The notes under the pieces are model-generated. The model saw nothing but the letters and a program-made list of their open reading frames with translations, had not been told where the DNA came from and made no database searches. Source: Ignelater luminosus (taxonomy: Eukaryota; Arthropoda; Insecta; Coleoptera; Elateridae). From it: 64,000 nt of DNA. Below, piece after piece: positions 23,148-33,119 of the stretch (its first letter is position 1; the number at the start of each line of letters is the position of its first letter). The stretch is taken from NCBI GenBank assembly GCA_011009095.1, contig VTPC01089669.1, positions 124,001 through 188,000 on the forward strand, read 5' to 3'. Made by a program: the position numbers and the translations under genes.

Positions 23148-23930
23148 ATGAGTTCAGATACCAACACGAGCTGCAATCATTTGTAAAATTATATTGGAAC
23201 TTACGTTGGCTGGAAATGGTAGCTAAAGGTTTCGCTTCTTGATAATAATTATGATTATAAAATACAAAAAGGATTGGAACAATTCTGAAACCTGTTGTAG
23301 GTGTAAATGATGACAAGAATAAGTTTAAGGAAGAATCCGAAAAATGGCAGAAGAAAGAGCACAGCACAGGGAATTTCAGTTTAAAGCATGGAGGAAAGTT
23401 CAATAAATCACATTCTTAATTGTGAGACAGCTAATGACATGTGGATGAAATCGAAATCAATTTGTGAACAAATCTGACGTAAGTCTTAATTTATTACAAC
23501 AGAAGTTTTTTTAACTTAAAGTGTGATGATGAAGAAATAGCTTTATTTGCATCTAGAATAGAAGATTTGAGAACCCAATTAAGCCAAATACGGGAGAATG
23601 CGTCAGATAAAATGACCATTCCAAAAATTATTATGTTCTTTCCAGAGAAATTCAAACATTTCCGGTCTGCATGGGAGTTAGTGACGGTAAAAAAACGAAA
23701 TTTAAATGATTTCATTTCTAGACTCCTGATTGAAGAGGAGAGAATCAAAGAAGGAAAAAAATAGAAGAGGTTGCATTACCCGTTTGCAGTAATAATAATA
23801 CAAGGATTACAGAGAAATCTTTGAGTCCTGGATTTTATAATAATAGGGCTAACGGAGGAACTTAATATTTGATATTTACTATGATACAGACCACAGGAAA
23901 AGCGATTGTATACGATCGAAAATTATATTT
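23148..23930 (+). pseudogene. Copia gag with degenerate zinc knuckle
   Basis: The start codon at 23148 lies just after the 5' LTR and opens MSSDTNTS. Further pieces are CETANDMWMK (about 23430), LNLLQQK and CDDEEIALFASRIEDLRTQL (about 23520-23580), MTIPKIIMFFP, and the C-terminal helix AWELVTVKKRNLNDFISRLL followed by EEERI (23670-23745). This matches the UBN2/gag-polypeptide-of-Copia pattern. At about 23880-23925 YDTDHRKSDC retains the second half of a C-x2-C-x4-H-x4-C zinc knuckle. Stops and frameshifts separate the blocks. Known role: capsid/nucleocapsid protein that packages element RNA. The 65-codon frame at 23567-23764 is the best-preserved part. Confidence 0.8.
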
Positions 23931-23944
23931 GTGCTCTTAGCTAA

Positions 23945-24630
23945 TTTAAAGAAACAGTTCCAACATAGGACCCTGAGGTTTATGATTGAATGATGGAAAC
24001 ATAGAACAAGTGCGAATTTCTAAATATGTCTTGGAATCATAATTTTTGAAGAGGGGTGCTGCGACCCAGATATAGTTAGTAGATTGCAGGCTGCGACAAG
24101 AACCTACAATGTATTGAAAACAAATTTTTTTAATAAAAAGGAAGTATTACGAAGAACCGAAGTGCGCATTTAGAACTCTGTTACTTTAGCAGTTCTAACA
24201 TATGAATGTGAATTATGGGCACCTACGAACAAACAAAAACATAAACTTTAAGTGTTTGAAATTAAGGCAACTAATAACAAACTTAGAAATGATCAAATTT
24301 GAGATTCCCTAAAAGTTAGATCGCTGATAGAGGAAATTGAAGTGAGGCAGCTAGGATGGCTAGGACATCTGCGGAGGGTTAAAATGAAAAGATATTCCAA
24401 GAGAGCGTGGAAGGAGAAACCCCTGAACAAAAGAAAGAGGAGTAGAGTTAGCAAGATTTGGGATGAGACAATAGCGCTATATCTGTAAGAACGAAGGATG
24501 CAGTGGAAAAAAGCAGAACGTCTGGCAACAAATAGACAAGCATGGAAACAAAAATGTTAACCTTTACACCACAAGGTAGAAGAAGACAGGACTAAGTGCG
24601 TAAACATTTTAGAAGAAGGCAGAAAATAAA
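23945..24630 (+). mobile_element. RTE-type LINE 3' fragment nested in the Copia element
   Basis: Plus-strand motifs after the RT core of RTE elements are read in order: GNIEQVRISKYV (about 23995; usual IEQVxxFKYLG), GCCDPDIVSRLQAATRTYN (24055-24115), FFNKKEVLRRTEVRI, TLAVLTYECELW (24185; usual LTYGCExW), KLRNDQIRDSLKVRSLI (24280), EEIEVRQLGWLGHLRRV (24325; usual EERQLRWFGHVxRM), SKRAWKEKP, SRVSKIWDETIALYL (24450), RRMQWKKAERLA and RQAWKQKC (24495-24560). This is the conserved RTE C-terminal region, decayed but readable. The element is 5'-truncated, as is usual for LINE insertions. Copia pre-integrase sequence resumes right after it at about 24634, so it is a later insertion. Exact borders and a target duplication could not be fixed by eye. 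Confidence 0.8.
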
Positions 24631-24633
24631 AAT

Positions 24634-25170
24634 AGGAGACAGATCAATAATTTAAGCTATTGGTGTAGATACAGTTGAAGTTTTAGCGTTTATGGAAAAT
24701 CATGGATAAACAAATTTATTTTCAGCTGGTGCTGCAGTGGATAAACGTCATCTTATGGCGTCAATGAACTCAAAAAGTAAATTTAAAACAAAAGCTGAAA
24801 ATAGAGTTGTAGCAATAACTAAGCCTAAAGGGAAATTATATAAAATAGAATTTAAGAGAATGGCATGGAAGACTGGCGTATCAGAACTACAGGCAAATAA
24901 AGAAAACTCTACAAAAGTATGGTATAGAGTGTGAGAAAAATGAAAACATTTGCGATGAAGGCCAGAAATGTGGAAAACCACTAATAAATGTTGTAAAATA
25001 ACCTATGCTGACGTATGTGGGCCAATGGAAGAGGAATCTATTGGTAAACCTAAATGTTTATTAATATTAAAAGATGATTGCTCTTGTTTTAGAGTAGTAT
25101 ATTTCATAAACATTAATCTGAAGCAAAATATAAAATTGAATGCTTTATTACATTAGTTGAAAGAAATACA
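24634..25170 (+). pseudogene. Copia gag-pre-integrase and integrase, 5' part
   Basis: GDRSIIKAIGVGTVEVLAF (24634) is the pre-integrase start, followed by NLFSAGAAVDKRHLM (about 24715; usual NLFSAGxALDKG) and KGKLYKIEFKRM (about 24830). The integrase core begins with YADVCGPMEEESIG (about 25008; usual HADVCGPM, carrying the first catalytic Asp) and CLLILKDDCSCFRVVYF (about 25055; usual DDYSHYRxVYFL), ending VERNTG at 25158-25170, where the next element is inserted. The zinc-binding HHCC region is eroded (only C-D-E-G-Q-K-C-G-K-type remains). Known role: inserts element DNA into the host genome. Confidence 0.82.
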
Positions 25171-25284
25171 GGGTTCACAGATATTTTGGAATCGATTTCC
25201 CTGACTTTCTATACGAGAGTTAAGTATTTTCCCTGACTAATAATTTCGGTAATGTAGGTATATGCGATGTGGAAAATGCCGTAC

Positions 25285-25318
25285 ATTGTATACAATTTTC
25301 GTACATTGTATACAACAT
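25285..25318. repeat. Tandem duplication of a 16-bp unit inside the nested element
   Basis: CGTACATTGTATACAA occurs twice, separated by two to three bases, within the inverted-repeat element. Each unit contains the palindrome TTGTATACAA. It may be an internal protein-binding repeat or simple slippage. Confidence 0.75.
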
Positions 25319-25715
25319 CGAAATTTAAGTCCATTATATAGTATACTGGACATTATTATTATATGGGGGGAGGCCAAGCCTGGAAAAACAAAATAAAATT
25401 GGGAATGTAAACAACCAAAACAGCAATGAAATAAAATACTTAAAGTGTTTACCATTATAAAGTAATCTTAGATTTTTGGTAGGTAAGCATTCTAGCTTTG
25501 CAATCGGCTCACAACTAGCTTTGGGCGATGACCAATTATTATAATAATAAGTATGTAACTACTAGATTTATAAATATAATAAAATAAAGAAATTATCACC
25601 TGCAGTTGTTGAATTAACTATCTCTGAGAATACTAGAAGTTATATAAATTATTGCATTGCTTTACTAGTTTACTAGATACTGTTTCACGTAAAGTAAAAC
25701 GTCAAAAACGCACGG

Positions 25716-25830
25716 TAATGTGTGCACACGAAAATGAGAAACATGAACACCAAAATAAGTGACCACACACCAAGAACGAGCAAACTAGAACCGAAATGAG
25801 TACGAGAACACCACAATGAGTAAACTAGTT
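25716..25830. repeat. Degenerate minisatellite inside the nested element
   Basis: Irregular repeats of the type (C/A)(G/A)AAATGAG...GAACAC(C) recur several times, for example CGAAAATGAG, CAAAATAAG, CGAAATGAG, CACAATGAG, with ACTAG between some units. Spacing is roughly 20-40 bases and not constant. It is more GC-rich than the flanks and has no open frame of note. Confidence 0.55.
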
Positions 25831-25987
25831 CCACTCAATACAACACACATCTGCCAATTAATTTCCTCCCTGACTTTTGGAATTTAGACACCAATTTCCC
25901 TGACTTTTGGCATTAAATGGACCGAATTCTCTGACTTTCTCTAACCAATTTTATTTTCCCTGACTTTCCAGGTCTGTAAGAACCCTG

Positions 25988-26712
25988 AGATACAGGAAAT
26001 AAGATTCATGTTTTAAGATCTGATAAGGGATTAGAATTAGCAAATTAAGATATTGAAAAACTTGTAGATCATCATATGCTATATTGAAAAGAAATTTTAT
26101 GAAAAATCGATATGGAAGAATACAAAGCCAAAATAACACCAATAGAAGTGTATTTAGATCTACAGAAGTATCTGAAAGTAAAGAAGTAAGAAATGTTGTC
26201 AATTCATTGGAATGCCACAAAGTTTTGCAAGTATAAAATTGCTAAAAGTATCAAGACGTGTTTTGCGTTATTTTGAAGGAATATGAAACTTTAAACTAGT
26301 GCATAAAACTGCACAAAATGCAAGTTTATGTGAATATGTTGATTCAGAGGGGGTAGTGATAAAACCGACCGCGAATCAACAACGGGTTATGTCTTTAAAG
26401 CCATTAACTCAATAGTATCATGGAAACCAAAAACCCAAATGATTATATCACTGTCTTCAATAAAAGCAGAATATTATGCATTAAGTAAAGTTAGTTGGTT
26501 GAGAAACGTTCTATCACATACTGGTAGATTCTTTACGAAAATAACCAATCTTCAGTTGAAGTAACAAAGAATCCAGAAAATAATACTACAGTGAAACAAA
26601 CATTCGAGTTCATTTTGTAAGAGGTAATGAAAAGCCGAAAAGATGATTGATGTTTCGTACACAGTCAGTAAAGCAAATAGCTGGTATGTTTACTAAGCCC
26701 TTGGGAAAATAA
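25988..26712 (+). pseudogene. Copia integrase 3' part and RNase H
   Basis: After the insertion the integrase continues with HVLRSDKGLELAN (about 26010-26050; usual VLRSDNGLEF, second catalytic Asp retained). Ordered integrase/RT sequence is then lost over about 26060-26240. RNase H-side sequence follows: SRRVLRYFEGI and NFKLVHKTAQNASLCEYVDSE (about 26250-26350; usual KRVLRYLxGT...YxDSDW), GSDKTDRESTTGYVFKAINS (about 26350-26405), KTQMIISLSSIKAEYYALS (26430-26490; usual QxxVSLSSTEAEYxALS, the E of TEAE changed to K), KPLGK at the end next to the 3' LTR. The whole RT domain including YxDD is missing. Confidence 0.8.
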
Positions 26713-26718
26713 TTATTT

Positions 26719-26868
26719 TGTAAAGGTCTCCCGTATATTAATGACACCATTAAGATATTAATATAGAAGGTGTGAAAATGAAAAATAATGTTTGTGTATT
26801 TATCAGGAATAATATTTTCTGATTAATTGTTCTGTTTGAGAGAATTAATAAAATAATTATTATAAATA
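26719..26868 (+). repeat. 3' LTR of the Copia element
   Basis: It follows directly on the PLGK end of the polyprotein and aligns with 22993-23135. TGTAAAGG at 26719 may be the LTR start. The end is approximate. Confidence 0.75.
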
Positions 26869-28740
26869 AAATTCTTCATTGAGTTGCAACAGCTTTCAGT
26901 ATAGCAGAGCAAACACAGATGATCTTCACGTAGCTGTTATTCTATTATTCATAGCAATTTTTGCGTCTTCCTCAGAAACGAAACGATGTATTGTGGAAAA
27001 GGACAAAGTTATAAAAGATATTTGTCATACAATACAAACAAATGTCATGTAACCGTCAAGAAAAACATTAGAAAATCGCTTATTTGTTAAACCTTTATGT
27101 ATCGCAATTCCTTTTATCAAACAATTTCCACAAAATTGTTCTAAGGCTTCTCTTGTCAAATTCAAACCTGTAAAAAACTAACACTCTACTTCAAAGCATT
27201 TCTGATTTATCAATAAAAAACCGATTTCGAACTAGCCCCTTTAGGGGGCTGTAACAGTATTTTCCCGAAGGGTTATAAATTTCTAAGTGTGAAAATCGGC
27301 TTCGGCAGGTTAAAAACTATTGGAAAACATAGATTTTTTACGTGCTACTTGAGAGACAAAATCTGCACTTTTTTAACGTCCTAGTTTCTAATCTTTATTA
27401 AATTCTCAAAAAAACTCGAGATATTAAGGTGAGATTTTCTACTGCGGGACGGAGTTTTAGGGAGGAACACTTACACAATTTACTTTCTAATTTTGTTAGA
27501 AAAGTTGATTTAAAGATAACGAAAGTATACCGTAGTGACATAACAAAAGATTAATGTTTTATTAGAAATTAACAAACTGAAATATCAACAGCAACTGTCT
27601 ACCGCAACAAACAGTAGATTATATTTATGTTTCTTTTGTATCAACTTTGAACTTATGTTTTCCTTGTGAATGCAAAATTTCCATTCCCTCTAAAGATATC
27701 TGAACACATTTGCTCCTAACTCAATAAGGCGAGAGATCAACAACACTGTAATTACCTTTAAATAGTCAGCTGTGTTGAATGAAATAAATAAACATGTATA
27801 CTGTTGGTCTTTTTCTTGTAAGGTATCATTTTCAATTAAAATGAAATTTTACATCCTTTCAAGATTTAATGCTGTAGGCTAGATATTTTTCTAAATACAT
27901 TAGATATAACTCTTAATATAAAGATGTAATTCGACGTAATTGCAGTTACACAAAGTTGCCTATCATTTTAGAAATTTTCAAGTTTTCATTGTTCACAAAT
28001 ACATTCCATTCTGGGTGTAGGTTTTTAGAATGAGACACTTGTAGGATCCTTTCAAATAAAATTTATTTTTTTTTATTTGTTACTTTTAGTAAGTACCTTT
28101 ACCTTTGCATTTTATTAAAGATAAATTTCAGTTTTCTATAACTCATACTCAAAAAACTGCGACAGAGCAAGGTAGAGAGACCGTAAAAGTTGAGCGATTG
28201 TGTCCTGACGGTTTCCATTAAATCGCAAAGCCACGAGTTTATTTCTGAAGTTCGGTATGTAAATTCTCTCAAACAACCTAATTACAAGAATGTAAATCCA
28301 TTCATAACTAAGAAATCAGAAATGGGAAAGGTAATAGAGTCGGACGAAATTATTTACTTTTTTCGATTCGATTTTACTTGAAACATGTTCCACAAGATAA
28401 ACGTAAAAACAATGTTTTTTTGTAGAAACGAGTGTAAATTTTAAAAACGATGGAATTCTAGTAGCTTATTATTTTCTTTTAAAGAAATATAATAGTCTTT
28501 TTCGAGACAAATGATCCTGGCAGTCGAAGTCGCAGAGGATTAAATAAAAGAAAATAGTTCCTCTCATATCTCTCCCCCTATTAGAAACATTAAACACAAA
28601 ACCGAGTAAAATAAAAGATTACCTTATTGTTAACAATCACACAGAAAGTTCCATTGCAATATTGCACGCTATGTTTGAAATATTAAGAAAATAAAATATT
28701 GGAAAACTTGAAGATCTTGGAAAACTTAAGAAGTTATGAA
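26869..28740. other. Non-coding stretch; one GC hairpin, otherwise nothing recognised
   Basis: Apart from the small hairpin at 27221-27299, this interval is AT-rich and motif-free. A 63-codon plus frame at 28190-28381 starts with a non-ATG codon and has no recognisable domain. Confidence 0.5.
27221..27299. repeat. Nested inverted repeats (possible RNA/DNA hairpin)
   Basis: An inner hairpin AGCCCC-TTTAG-GGGGCT lies at 27234-27250, enclosed by an outer inverted pair CCGATTT (27221-27227) and AAATCGG (27293-27299). It is a compact GC-rich foldable block in AT-rich DNA. No tRNA or known non-coding RNA pattern matches. Confidence 0.5.
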
Positions 28741-28768
28741 AGGGTGTAAATAAAATGTGGAGCAAAAA
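28741..28768 (+). repeat. Left 28-bp terminal inverted repeat
   Basis: Perfect inverted partner of 31624-31651. It faces inward with AGGGTGTAAATAAAATGTGG followed by AGCAAAAA. The sequence inside diverges immediately after the repeat. Confidence 0.9.
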
Positions 28769-29319
28769 GAAAAAAATTACCCATAACTTTACCATTGAAG
28801 AACACAGTACTATTTAAATTAAATAGACTCCGTGCGCGTGACGTTATCTCTAGCTTGTTGTTATGGTTTTTGTTTTGCTTGTTTTGTATAATACATTCAC
28901 GTTTTTTTAAATGAGAGTTGACCATGCTTTTGATTTCTCAAATTGGAAGCTGCGTGGCTACATTTTTGTTATTATATTGCAAGTCGCGCATGCTTCTCAA
29001 AATTATTTTCTTTTGTAATTTAATCTTGTTAATTAAATTACTTTATACTTATCAGACAGTCAAATCAAAAAATCTTGCAAATTCGAAAAGTATCTGACAA
29101 CATACTAAATATGTCAAAATCGTTTTGATGTTAAGAATCGACTTGAAACATCTACCACAACTGAAGTAATAAACCCTGCGTGGCCTACAGCTACTATAAG
29201 TAGAAATCAAATTGCAATCCACAGATAACTTTGTTTATTAAATTGAAAATCAAACAAGTTCCGTTAAAATACATTCATTATTAGAAGATTGCAACAAATT
29301 TAAATTGTGTTTAACAAAG

Positions 29320-30240
29320 TTGAAGAAATGGTTAAGAAGGAACAATAATTATAATAATTGTACAAAATTACGACCTTCAGCTTGAACCCACAGTCTAGTA
29401 CGACCAATCCAAAATTAGACACACGTTCTCTGGAGCGTTGTATATACTCTGCAACAGTTGTTTTTGGGTAGCAAACTACTCTTGATAAACCAATAATTTC
29501 ATACGCCCCCATACATAAAAATCTACCGGATTTAAATCCAGTGATCTCGGAGGCGACCAACCCATCGACCAGGAAAAATCACATATGCCGACAGACATTT
29601 AATGAAACATTCTCTAGCAGCTCTGGAAGGTCGTTCTGCAGAAAATTTAAATACTGTCTCTCGATATTTGGTTGGGCAAGATAAATGGGTCTTTTAGCAT
29701 ACTATTTACAATTCTAGCAAAAACATTGATTAAAGATCTCTGTTAATAATTGAACCTGTTTATGATGTAAGGGTCTTCTATATCCCAGTAATGCATATTG
29801 TGAAAGTTTATAATTCTGTTCTTTGTGAAGGTGGATTCATCTACAGCTAATACATTCATCGGAAAGTTGGCATTTCTCAGATTCTGTTTCAAGAGTCATT
29901 CACAGAATTGGATGCGGTGTTCATAGTCCCTTGGTGCTAAAGCTTGTACACGCTGCACGTGGTACGGATACAGTAACTCTTCGTGCATCGTCCGCCAAAC
30001 AGTGGATTGGAACTATTTGGCGTGTGTTTAAAGTGAGATTTTCTTTAATTAGATTCATAATTTTATCACTAATAGCTTGCTTGTTTGTCGAGGGCCTTCC
30101 TCATGTCCTTGTCGGAATTGCGGTTCGCCCTAGGGACGTGCTCTTTCAATTAAAAACAGAAACGTTGGAGATGTAAGATGCCTTCTATTGGAAAAATGCT
30201 CTGCAATTATCATGTCTACAAATTCTTAATTTGTATACAT
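29320..30240 (-). pseudogene. Mariner-like transposase with DUF4817-type N-terminus (broken)
   Basis: An ATG at 30240 opens MYTN, continued after a stop by an N-terminal block (AEHFSNRRHL, then TFLFLIERAR; usual form RLYxERFPNRRxPxxxTFxRL) of the DUF4817 helix-turn-helix type. Then come DKIMNLIKENLTLNTRQI (about 30060), HEELLYPYHVQRVQAL (about 29950), NFPMNVLAVDESTFTKN (about 29840; first catalytic Asp), INFHNMHYWDIEDPY (about 29790), ISRDS, LQNDLPELLENV (about 29620), and LDLNPVDFYVWGRMK (about 29520; usual SPDLNPLDFFLWG, third catalytic position). The segment that should carry the second Asp (DGAPPH-like) is deleted at about 29580. Frameshifts are frequent. The 86-codon frame at 29300-29560 and the plus frame at 29931-30176 are a fragment and a shadow of this gene. 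Confidence 0.85.
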
Positions 30241-30603
30241 TCTTCAATTCAGCACAAAATGGAAAATTAGGGAAGATGATTTAATCATTGCCAACCTTTA
30301 GCACACCCAAACGAGTAAAAATGATAAAATTAAACAAGTAAGTACTTCTCGTTTCGTAAGTAAGTAAAATATTTAAAATGACAGAACGTCACTCAGGCCA
30401 GTTTTGTTCAAAGGTCAAAGGCGACTACAAAGTTATCTACTGAGTATGTTAGGAAAAACTTCCAGATATCAAACGGTGGATTCAGTTATTTAAAGCTTTC
30501 CATTTTTGAAACTATGCACTTTTTTGTTAATGCAATTTAACATAGGTTAGTTTCTTTCATGCCTCCCTCTTACCCTTTAAGAGGAAAAGAACAAGCTGAG
30601 AAT

Positions 30604-30612
30604 CACCCTGTA
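30604..30612 (-). repeat. Internal transposon terminus (CACCCTG + TA)
   Basis: Read on the minus strand this is TA-CAGGGTGATTCTCAGC, a plausible 5' end of the transposon carrying the transposase relic just downstream (start at 30240). It matches the CACCCTGTA ends at 10104, 10886 and 11563. No partner end was found below 29320, so the left end of this inner copy is lost. Confidence 0.5.
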
Positions 30613-30959
30613 TAAGAGCACACAATTTTAAATTTGTACTTGCGTTACTTACAAAGTAACACGATTGTGAACTCACCAAATTAGGATTCTCACATCGGCT
30701 TTGTGTAGAAATGCAATAATCTCGGCGACTGTAAATTACATTTAACATTAACTAGAAAAGCTTTTAACATATTTAATAACAATAACAAATAGAGTACAGC
30801 ACTGAAACACTATAAAATTGACATATTTATATGTTTTCAAAGTGATTATTGCCCAGGAAGATGATAGGTTCATGGTCTTTCAGGAACACTCTTTGAAATA
30901 TTTTGTTTATTGAATCAAATGCCTGCAAGGGTTTTTCTCAGCTCTTGACTAACGTAAGT

Positions 30960-31110
30960 TGAAGCACTTCTTCAAGTGCCGCCCTTTCTCCAGTTATGGT
31001 TTGTCTTCTGTTAGTCTCAGATCGAGCCTTTCAATAACATTTCCAACGGGATACCTTCTCAGCGTGTAGCTTTACTGCTGCATTGTAATATGCTAGACAC
31101 TCGCCCAATA
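30960..31110 (-). pseudogene. Second DUF4817-type transposase N-terminal fragment
   Basis: Minus-strand reading from about 31108 gives GECLAYYNAAVKLHAEK, aligning with the family's usual GEARxNAxxAxxLYAERFP, then VGNVIERLDLRLTEDK in an adjacent frame (usual TFxRLxxRLxETG). It lies upstream, in minus sense, of the inner transposon end at 30604, so it is likely the N-terminus of the outer element's own transposase. The remainder of that protein is absent or unrecognisable. Confidence 0.55.
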
Positions 31111-31623
31111 TTAAATACATATTTGAGTATTTGAAAAAGGTGAAGCCCGTAGACTGCAAATCAATGAAATAATGAATTAAAAAAAGAATTCAGCAAAACT
31201 GAATACCTACAAGAATATTAATTGAAAGTTGTAATGCATATCTGACTAATGACAGTAAACAAATGATCGGTCCTGTAATAATCTAACTTGTTAATATTGA
31301 CAACGACATCAAAGTGCATTGTTGCATAATTAAATCGGTCATTGCTAATAGGGGAAATTTACCATTGCCAGTTCATGACACATATCCCATTTATTGTCCC
31401 GTTTATCCCCGTTATTGTTATTCTTCTTTTTAAAAATTTATTTAGGAATTGATCAAGACTTTAAAGGCTTTAAGTTTATATTTCGTATAATCTTAATGTA
31501 TGTAATAATTAAATCAATCTTAAGTGTTAAATTTGAAACCTTTCTATTTCGTAATAAAGACAGAAGAAATATTTAAAACGCCGATTCTAATAATATTGCA
31601 AGTCACTGATAAGCTTGTTATAG

Positions 31624-31651
31624 TTTTTGCTCCACATTTTATTTACACCCT
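31624..31651 (-). repeat. Right 28-bp terminal inverted repeat
   Basis: Exact reverse complement of 28741-28768. The last bases read TTTACACCCT on the plus strand. The neighbouring plus frame at 31524-31733 only runs through this repeat by chance. Confidence 0.9.
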
Positions 31652-33119
31652 GATCTGTCAAATATTCTATTCATTTTTAAACCATGTAGCAAATGTAATT
31701 ATTATCAATAAATACTCTGGCATTTTCGTTTAGATTACAGAAAAATCATGAAATAGTTGGTACGATGTCTTAATTTGTAAAGGTAAAAGAATGAAGCAGT
31801 GTTGATCAGTTCTTATTATGAAAAATAAGAACTACATGTACTTGCGATTGTTTACCAGAAACATTTAATAATAATTATTTTGTCACGCCTGTTTATGGTT
31901 ATTTAAATGTCAGATTGTTTTGTTTGATCGAGTAGTGAATATGATGTTTGTTCACAACCTCGAATTTCATAACCCCGCAATTGCTGGCAATAAATAAATG
32001 TGATTTGATTAAGTGAGAAATTGCCGCCCTCGTTATTGCCACCTACATTTTGTTTACCAGACAGTGTAGTTGTCTGTGAGTAAAATATTACTTATTTTGA
32101 TTATAAAAGAGATATTTATCATACATATTTGATGTTTTTACTTACTACTTACAGAACTGTTATCCCGCGCTTAAATATTCTTTATTGGATTTCTTTAATC
32201 TTTCTTGAGTACATAATAATAGTTTACATTAAACACAATGCAACATGACAGAAATGAACAAATGATGAATACAAATTCAAGATACTTTACCGAGTTACAA
32301 AGCAGAGGCATTTTTTGAGCAGTAGAATGAGAAATTTAATAAATGACGCAATGGAAATAATATTAGATACACAAGATTTTGCATTGGATGATAATCCTAC
32401 AAAAGCCAGAAAAATATAGGTCTGTGTTAAGGATATCCTCAAAACATAAATATCTTAATATTATTAAAGTACTGTTTGTTGTAGCAATCAGACTCAAATA
32501 TGCCTTGAAAGAAAATGTAATCAATGTAATAACAAAACATTAATTTTAAAGTTTTTGAAAGAGGTAATTGAAATGCTGAAAAGGGGCAAATGGTAATTAG
32601 AATCATTTACATTAAACTGAGAAAGAGGTATTAAATTATCTTGATTTTTCCGGAAAACGTTAACCAAATCATAATGGCTTAGTTTCCACTTTCCTTTCAT
32701 TAACTAATAAAGTTTCTATAAATAATTAAAACAAACAACAAAAGTATAAAATCGGTTGCCATGGTAGTTAGAGTATATTTAAATTTATTGAAGAGAGTAG
32801 AAACCGATTCAATCTTGCTAGGCGGTTGGATTAACGGTTACGAGAAACAAAAACATTGAATACTTATGCCTACAAATGTATTTTGAAGCAAGTTGAAAAA
32901 GTACTAAGTTAAAGAGAAATTCACTTCTATTAAACTCTTTTTTAATCATGCAGCGTTATCAATAGACTTAGGATAGTTACGCATTTGCATATGCAGATAA
33001 TAAATCAATAACTCAGAATTCTTGTTTTATGTTATATTTATAGCAGAGCTTATTGTACATCTCTCAATGACGTTTCAACAATACGTTTTTCTATTTAAGC
33101 ACAAAAATACATTAGAAAA
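31652..33119. other. AT-rich stretch, perhaps decayed 5' part of hAT copy 2
   Basis: No motif-bearing frame could be read. Because a hAT core starts at 33120, its N-terminal region should lie here, but no BED finger like the one in copy 1 is visible. Confidence 0.4.

Larger units (their letters stand above)
25171..25986. mobile_element. Terminal-inverted-repeat element (about 816 bp) in the Copia integrase
   Basis: The ends are inverted: GGGTTCACAGA at the left, and ...TCTGTAAGAACCC(T) at the right. The flanking 8-mers GAAATACA (25163-25170) and GAGATACA (25987-25994) match at 7 of 8 positions, and the Copia integrase frame resumes exactly after the second copy. The CA before GGG could belong to the element (CAGGGTTC ends), in which case the duplication is shorter (5-6 bp); an 8-bp duplication would indicate a hAT-type element. 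Both ends carry repeated CCCTGACTTT motifs in the same orientation (about 25197, 25229, 25866, 25901, 25931, 25956). No transposase is encoded. Confidence 0.82.
22993..26868 (+). mobile_element. Copia-type LTR retrotransposon, dead, with two nested insertions
   Basis: Two related direct repeats (about 22993-23135 and 26719-26868) bracket coding remains in the Copia order gag, zinc knuckle, pre-integrase, integrase, RNase H. Two foreign segments interrupt it: a truncated RTE LINE (about 23945-24630) and an inverted-repeat element (25171-25986). The protease active site and the RT domain with its YxDD box are not found; the RT appears deleted between about 26190 and 26240. The two LTRs have clearly diverged from each other. 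It is an old, immobile copy. Confidence 0.88.
28741..31651 (-). mobile_element. DNA transposon with perfect 28-bp terminal inverted repeats (2.9 kb)
   Basis: The 28 bases at 28741-28768 (AGGGTGTAAATAAAATGTGG plus AGCAAAAA) recur exactly as the reverse complement at 31624-31651. An inverted match of this length cannot be chance. The start (C)AGGGTGTA resembles the ends of insect mariner-like elements. Between them lie two minus-strand transposase relics of the DUF4817 type. No clear TA or longer target duplication was found at the outer edges (flanks ...TTATGAA and GATCTGTC). The interior appears to contain a second transposon end (CACCCTGTA at 30604), so the unit is probably one element invaded by a relative. 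Confidence 0.8.

Noticed and set aside
29931-30176. 81-codon plus frame
   Set aside because: Antisense shadow of the minus-strand mariner-like transposase N-terminus.
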